Source of the DNA: Sulfitobacter sp. EhC04
Lineage (GTDB): Bacteria; Pseudomonadota; Alphaproteobacteria; Rhodobacterales; Rhodobacteraceae
Reading direction: 5' to 3'
Assembly (NCBI RefSeq): GCF_001650875.1
Contig: NZ_LXYI01000010.1
Location: 38,987-102,986 of the forward strand
DNA length: 64,000 bases
In this document: one piece after another, positions 60,352 through 64,000 of the stretch
Numbering within the stretch: the first letter of the stretch is position 1
Layout: each line of letters starts with the position of its first letter
Position numbers and translations under genes: made by a program
Notes under the pieces: generated by a model
Told to the model about the DNA's origin: nothing
What the model saw: only the letters and a program-made list of their open reading frames with translations
Databases searched by the model: none

Positions 60352-61707
60352 ATGAAAAGTTTAGACCCCCTTCGCCGCCACGGACTTTTTGACGCACGGG
60401 TGCCCCGCTACACCAGCTATCCCCCGGCCAATCATTTCCAGAATGATTTCGGCCAGCGCCATCAGACGGACTGGCTGCGCGCGGTGCCACAGGACAAAGA
60501 TGTTTCCGTCTACGTCCACATTCCCTTTTGCAAGCGGCTGTGCTGGTTCTGCGCCTGCCGGACCCAGGGCACCAAGACGCTGCGCCCGGTCGAGGCCTAT
60601 GTCGCGGTCCTGCTGAAAGAGATCGAAACGGTCCGCCGGACCCTGCCACCGGGCATCCGAATGGCGCGGCTGCACCTGGGCGGCGGCACACCGACGATCC
60701 TGCCCTGCGGCACCATGGCGGCATTGCTGAACGCGCTCTTTGCCGCATTTGAGCGCAGCGCCGATTTCGAATTCTCGGTCGAGATCGACCCGACGGAAGC
60801 CTCAGACGAGCTGCTGCACCTTCTGATCGACGCAGGCATGAACCGGGCCAGCGTCGGGGTGCAGGATTTTGCCCCGCCCGTGCAAAAGGCGATCGGACGC
60901 CGCCAGTCCCTGTCCCAGACCCGCCATGTCATCGACCTGATGCGCGGCCAGGGCGTGGCCAGCCTGAACCTCGACCTGCTTTATGGCCTGCCGCACCAGA
61001 CCTTCCAAAGCTTTGAGCAGACCCTGCGCCATGTGGCCCGGATGCGGCCCGACCGGCTGGCCATCTACGGCTATGCCCATGTGCCCTGGATGTCGAAACG
61101 CCAAATCATGATCAAGACGGCCGACCTGCCCGATAACGAAACGCGCTTTGCCCTTGCCCAACAGGCGCGCGAGGCCTTTGTTGCCGAAGGCTATGACAGC
61201 ATCGGCATCGACCATTTCGCCCTGCCCTCTGACAGCCTCTCGCGCGCCGCCACCGCAGGCAGGCTGCGGCGCAACTTTCAGGGCTACACGGACGATCAGG
61301 GCGAAGTCCTGATCGGGTTGGGTGCCTCGGCGATATCGCGGTTTCCCGGCGGGTACATTCAGAACGCCACCGCCACCTCCGCCTATCAGGACCGGGTGAC
61401 GAGCGGCGGTCTGGCCGCACATAAGGGCTATGGCATGACAGCGCAGGACCTGCTGATCGCCCGCATCATCGAAGACCTGATGTGCCGCTTTGTCTACGAC
61501 GAACCCTCCCTGCGCGACAGATTTCCCGAACAGGCCGCATTGATCCACCAGACCGGCATTTCGCTGATGACCCGCTTTGCCGATGTCTTCTATATCAGCG
61601 GCACCGGCCTGACGATGCGCGCGGAAACACGCCCGCTGGTGCGTATCATCGCCAGCCATGTGGATACCTTCGCCTCAGAGGCCACCGCGCATTCGGCAGC
61701 GGTGTAG
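60352..61707 (+). CDS. hemN: Oxygen-independent coproporphyrinogen III oxidase
   Basis: 451 residues. Radical-SAM motif YVHIPFCKRLCWFCACR (C-x3-C-x2-C), SAM-site segment LHLGGGTPTILP, then GVASLNLDLLYGLPHQTFQSF and YGYAHVPWMSKRQ, all hemN-type (the last absent from the HemW group). It makes protoporphyrinogen IX under low oxygen for the haem-rich cbb3 oxidase. The start fits family N-termini (RHGLFDARVPRYTSYPP). No Shine-Dalgarno is visible before the ATG. Confidence 0.94.
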   Translation: MKSLDPLRRHGLFDARVPRYTSYPPANHFQNDFGQRHQTDWLRAVPQDKDVSVYVHIPFCKRLCWFCACRTQGTKTLRPVEAYVAVLLKEIETVRRTLPPGIRMARLHLGGGTPTILPCGTMAALLNALFAAFERSADFEFSVEIDPTEASDELLHLLIDAGMNRASVGVQDFAPPVQKAIGRRQSLSQTRHVIDLMRGQGVASLNLDLLYGLPHQTFQSFEQTLRHVARMRPDRLAIYGYAHVPWMSKRQIMIKTADLPDNETRFALAQQAREAFVAEGYDSIGIDHFALPSDSLSRAATAGRLRRNFQGYTDDQGEVLIGLGASAISRFPGGYIQNATATSAYQDRVTSGGLAAHKGYGMTAQDLLIARIIEDLMCRFVYDEPSLRDRFPEQAALIHQTGISLMTRFADVFYISGTGLTMRAETRPLVRIIASHVDTFASEATAHSAAV

Positions 61708-62054
61708 GGCCATCTGCCCCCGCCCTGTTGGGGCCATCTGAACCCACCCGTGGGCCTGTTCGTTGCAATCCGCAAGACAACACCCACAGGCGCGGGCCAA
61801 AGGGGTTAAACCCGGATTTGTTGCCCCAAAGCACAGAAATTAGGCGCTAAAATGCCTTAAAAACGACATGGTTGGAGATATATTCGTTAGTATGTAATAT
61901 ACCAATGGATATATCGTAAGAGTGTATAATCAGACCATAGCTGCTGTGGCTCCCGTCGCTGATCCGACGTCGATCCTGCGGGAAGACAAAAATCGAACAC
62001 CCCTTCCCCGGCTCTGATTTATGCCTGTCAAACCACGGTTAAAGGAAACTACCG
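61708..62054. other. Control region before the response regulator
   Basis: No gene is supported. A direct repeat GGGCCATCTG (61707-61716, 61731-61740) surrounds a small hairpin after hemN. An AT-rich part holds GATATAT (61877-61883) with ATATATC (61909-61915), an inner GTAT/ATAC pair, and TATAAT at 61925-61930, a likely -10 for the response regulator with a leader of about 120 bases. Confidence 0.55.
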
Positions 62055-63032
62055 ATGAAGATACTCGCCGTAGATGACAATCCCTTCATGCTCGACTTCT
62101 TGCCGGCGATCCTGAAAGAAGCGGATTTCCCGGATGTCACAGTTGCGTCGTCGGGCAAGGAAGCGCTCCGCATTCTGGAAGCCGCAGCAGAGCCATTCGA
62201 TTGCCTGCTGCTCGACATCGTCATGCCCGAGATGGACGGGATCAAGCTCTGCCGCAAGGTGCGGGAGATGCGGACCTATCGTACAACGCCGATCATCATG
62301 CTCACGTTGAAGACCGACACAGCGTCGATCGAGCGGGCATTCGCCGCGGGCGCCAGTGACTACATCTTCAAACCCTTCGAAGTCCGCGAAATTGCGCGGC
62401 GTCTTCGAGTTACCCAGCGCATCCTGGACAGTACGGAAGTCGCGCTGCGGCTCGACCCCCAGATGATGCTGCTGAACGGAGAACGCGGCCAGCACGTTTT
62501 CTCCCTCGAAGACCCGGTTTACGTCCTGGGCATTCATCAACTGGTGCCTCCCTTCACGCTGGGCAACTACCTGTCGCAGCTCTCGCGCAGGAACCTGGAT
62601 TTCTGCCATGTCTTCTGCGCGCAGGTCGAGGACATCACAACCTTGTACTCCCATTGCACAAGCCGGGAATACGTCATGGCCATTGCCGCCGGCGCGCGGG
62701 CCATTGGCCGGGTCGTAGACAGGCCGCAACTTCTCATGGCGCACATCGGAAGCGGCACGCTCTTGGGCATCCTCACCGGCGACGGCTTGCCGGAATGGCC
62801 GCATATCGAGGACGAGGTGCAGAATGAACTGCAGAAACTGACACCTTGGGGCGAAGAGCCGAGGGATTTGTCGATAGGGATCTCGCTGGGTCGCCCGATC
62901 CAGCCGAATGCCCACCGGACACAGCGGGTCAAGAACACATTCGACCGGGCGATTGGCCGGTTGGTCGAGCGCCAGAAAACCATGCACAAGGCGTCACTCG
63001 GTCACAAACCTGCGGTATCATCCGCGCGCTGA
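62055..63032 (+). CDS. Response regulator: REC plus degenerate GGDEF-like domain
   Basis: 325 residues; ATG with AAAGGA about 8 bases upstream. REC domain (1-125): acidic pair ILAVDDNPFMLDFL, phosphoacceptor Asp in CLLLDIVMPEMDG, Thr/Lys switch in IIMLTLKTD and DYIFKPFE. The C-terminal part (about 160-310) aligns by pattern with GGDEF domains (AIAAGARAIGRVVDRP; DLSIGISLGRPIQP; AIGRLVERQK) but the GGDEF motif is replaced by HIGSGTLLGIL, so diguanylate synthesis is unlikely. It may bind c-di-GMP or a partner instead. The kinase is not in the window. Confidence 0.8.
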   Translation: MKILAVDDNPFMLDFLPAILKEADFPDVTVASSGKEALRILEAAAEPFDCLLLDIVMPEMDGIKLCRKVREMRTYRTTPIIMLTLKTDTASIERAFAAGASDYIFKPFEVREIARRLRVTQRILDSTEVALRLDPQMMLLNGERGQHVFSLEDPVYVLGIHQLVPPFTLGNYLSQLSRRNLDFCHVFCAQVEDITTLYSHCTSREYVMAIAAGARAIGRVVDRPQLLMAHIGSGTLLGILTGDGLPEWPHIEDEVQNELQKLTPWGEEPRDLSIGISLGRPIQPNAHRTQRVKNTFDRAIGRLVERQKTMHKASLGHKPAVSSAR

Positions 63033-63388
63033 TCGCCTGACGGCGAAAGGAACACCTCATCTGGCTCGGCCCGACCCGGTTCTTCCGGTCGGGCCGATTT
63101 CTTTTGTTCGGGCATAGGGTCCGATGAAGCGCCGGAAACCTGGAATTGGCGCAGGATGTCGGCACGGACCACTGCGGCAATCTTCATCGCGCTGGCCCCG
63201 CCCAGCAGGAACGCGACCACCACGGTCCAGACGACACCGCCCATAAGGTACACAACTGTCGCTGCCACGATCGCATAGATCAGACCGATCAATGCAACAC
63301 TGGCCGGCGGACAGAAGTACAGCCAGTCAGATGCGAAAGACCTGCCTTCTCGCTTTGCAGCCCCGTCCTTGGTTCTTCTGGTGCGCAA
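63002..63388 (-). CDS. Small membrane protein of unknown function
   Basis: 128 residues from TTG 63388 (GGGG 6-9 bases upstream); ATG 63451 is the alternative but has no good ribosome site. Two hydrophobic helices, SVALIGLIYAIVAATVVYLM and WTVVVAFLLGGASAMKIAAV, are followed by a charged, Pro-rich tail. It overlaps the response regulator by 31 bases, tail to tail. No family recognised; reality is moderately likely. Confidence 0.45.
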   Translation of the reverse strand: MRTRRTKDGAAKREGRSFASDWLYFCPPASVALIGLIYAIVAATVVYLMGGVVWTVVVAFLLGGASAMKIAAVVRADILRQFQVSGASSDPMPEQKKSARPEEPGRAEPDEVFLSPSGDQRADDTAGL

Positions 63389-63473
63389 TTTCAGCCCCTG
63401 ATCTTGTCGGCATGATCGAGGTCGGCAATTGGTCAACCCCGGTCTGCACATCCCTGGAAGGTCACGCTGTTGT

Positions 63474-63542
63474 CCAATCGGGCTAAAAATGGTGATCGTT
63501 AAAAAGGAACGGCTGCTTGCGCAGCCCAGTACTCCCGATTGG
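63474..63542. other. Nested inverted repeats, possible structured element
   Basis: Outer arms CCAATCGG (63474-63481) and CCGATTGG (63535-63542) enclose a perfect hairpin GGCTGC-TTGC-GCAGCC (63511-63526). The interval between is AT-rich. Could be a small RNA, a repeat, or terminator; no promoter evidence. Confidence 0.35.
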
Positions 63543-63552
63543 TCCTTGAATT

Positions 63553-63597
63553 GGGTTGGCCCCCCGCTGTCTTGCGACTTCAGCGAGGGGCCAACCC
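63553..63597 (-). terminator. Strong terminator of the repeat-protein gene
   Basis: GGGTTGGCCCC (63553-63563) pairs with GGGGCCAACCC (63587-63597), then after one mismatch CGCTG (63565-63569) with CAGCG (63581-63585): 16 bp in all around an 11-base loop, 28 bases beyond the stop of the gene at 63626. Confidence 0.75.
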
Positions 63598-63625
63598 GTT
63601 AGCTTTTATGGCTCGGCTGTGGCGA

Positions 63626-64000
63626 TCAGATGTCGCCCAGGCCGTCGTTGCCCAGAAGCCCGCCCAGCAGGTCGCTGGCATCGGTGAGCGTTTCGCCAAC
63701 CGGGTCGGTGCCGCCGAACAATCCGCCGCCAAGCAAACCACCCAGCGGGCCGTCATCTCCGGTCAGACCGCCGAGCACATCATCCAGCGGGGCATCCTCT
63801 CCGGTCAGGCCACCAAGCAGGTCACCCACCAGGTCGTCCCCTCCGGTCAGACCACCAAGCACGTCACCCAGCGGGCCATCCTCTCCGGTCAGACCGCCAA
63901 GCAGGTCACCCACCAGGTCGTCCCCTCCGGTCAGACCACCAAGCACGTCACCCAAAGGTCCGTCCTCTCCGGTCAGACCGCCGAGCACATCACCCAGCGG
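63626..64000 (-). CDS. Repeat protein with tandem 14-residue units (partial, start beyond window)
   Basis: The frame is open to the right edge; at least 124 residues of the C-terminal end are visible. At least six units of the form (V/L)LGGLTG.D.P(L)GD occur, alternating two versions (EDGPLGD and GDDLVGD), so the higher-order repeat is 28 residues. The end is LLGGGLFGGTDPVGETLTDA and LLGNDGLGDI. Very rich in Gly, Leu and Asp, without Cys. Such acidic repeats could bind calcium or form a secreted fibre; no function is recognised. Confidence 0.7.
   Translation of the reverse strand, partial: PLGDVLGGLTGEDGPLGDVLGGLTGGDDLVGDLLGGLTGEDGPLGDVLGGLTGGDDLVGDLLGGLTGEDAPLDDVLGGLTGDDGPLGGLLGGGLFGGTDPVGETLTDASDLLGGLLGNDGLGDI
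63737..64000 (-). repeat. 42-bp tandem repeats within the coding region
   Basis: Six units of 42 bases, each encoding 14 residues, run from 63737 to at least 63988 and on to the edge. Adjacent copies alternate between two versions, and copies two units apart are nearly identical, evidence of recent duplication of 84-base blocks. Copy number is a likely site of strain variation. Confidence 0.85.

Noticed and set aside
60352..61707. HemW (haem chaperone) instead of HemN
   Set aside because: The C-x3-C-x2-C motif is followed by a further Cys (CACR) and the HemN-specific N-terminus is present, and it neighbours fnrL.
63737..64000. A CRISPR array
   Set aside because: The repeats are contiguous, without spacers, and are in frame inside a protein-coding gene.
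1..64000. tRNA, rRNA or insertion sequence
   Set aside because: No cloverleaf with a CCA end, rRNA core motif or transposase reading frame was recognised in any gap or strand.

Overview
The window looks like a chromosome segment of a marine roseobacter-group alphaproteobacterium (Rhodobacteraceae/Roseobacteraceae sense). This is an inference from four things: high GC with few, short intergenic gaps; an FnrL/HemN/ccoNOQP-ccoGHIS block of Rhodobacter type; TRAP and Liv-type importers beside beta-oxidation genes; and a fused MrpA-MrpB antiporter subunit. I see no rRNA, tRNA, CRISPR array, insertion sequence or prophage core genes.

Layout. (1) 1-6103: five tandem paralogous genes (the first cut by the left edge) for secreted proteins with a tail-fibre-like stalk and a conserved C-terminal domain ending in a coiled coil. 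Terminator-like hairpins lie in three of the four gaps. (2) 6141-6326: a head-to-head pair of palindromic repeats; a third copy lies at 42571-42670. (3) 6328-12404 (-): mrpAB-C-D-E-F-G cation/proton antiporter operon. (4) 12915-20001 (+): beta-oxidation operon (acyl-CoA ligase, 3-hydroxyacyl-CoA dehydrogenase, enoyl-CoA hydratase, ACAD10/11-type acyl-CoA dehydrogenase, two SDRs, a VOC protein). (5) 20376-38996 (-): an 18.6-kb run of 16 genes: two acyl-CoA dehydrogenases, two SDRs, thiolase, nitronate monooxygenase-like, histidine phosphatase, ACAD10/11-type kinase, IclR regulator, LivK-LivHMGF importer, serine hydrolase, acetoacetyl-CoA synthetase, TesB. (6) 39138-42359: two MDR oxidoreductases, a second histidine phosphatase and a MaoC hydratase. 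(7) 42775-50465 (-): Fe-alcohol dehydrogenase, aldehyde dehydrogenase, glutamine synthetase-like ligase, TRAP importer and N-formylglutamate amidohydrolase-like protein, divergent from an RpiR regulator at 50583. (8) 51493-61707: cbb3 oxidase maturation genes ccoGHIS, structural genes ccoNOQP, fnrL and divergent hemN. (9) 62055-64000: a REC plus degenerate-GGDEF response regulator, a small membrane protein, and the C-terminal part of a 14-residue-repeat protein running off the right edge.

How the genes work together. Regions 4-6 look like one catabolic island: similar 17-bp pseudo-palindromes sit in three of its control regions and could be operators of the IclR protein. A separate ACAD10/11-type kinase plus an ACAD10/11-type dehydrogenase points to breakdown of 4-hydroxy acids through 4-phosphoacyl-CoA. 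Region 7 reads as an uncharacterised gamma-glutamylation route: import of an amino alcohol, ligation to glutamate, oxidation of alcohol to aldehyde to acid, and release of glutamate. Region 8 is an oxygen-limitation module with three perfect FNR boxes; the two cco promoters share an identical box-to--10 distance.
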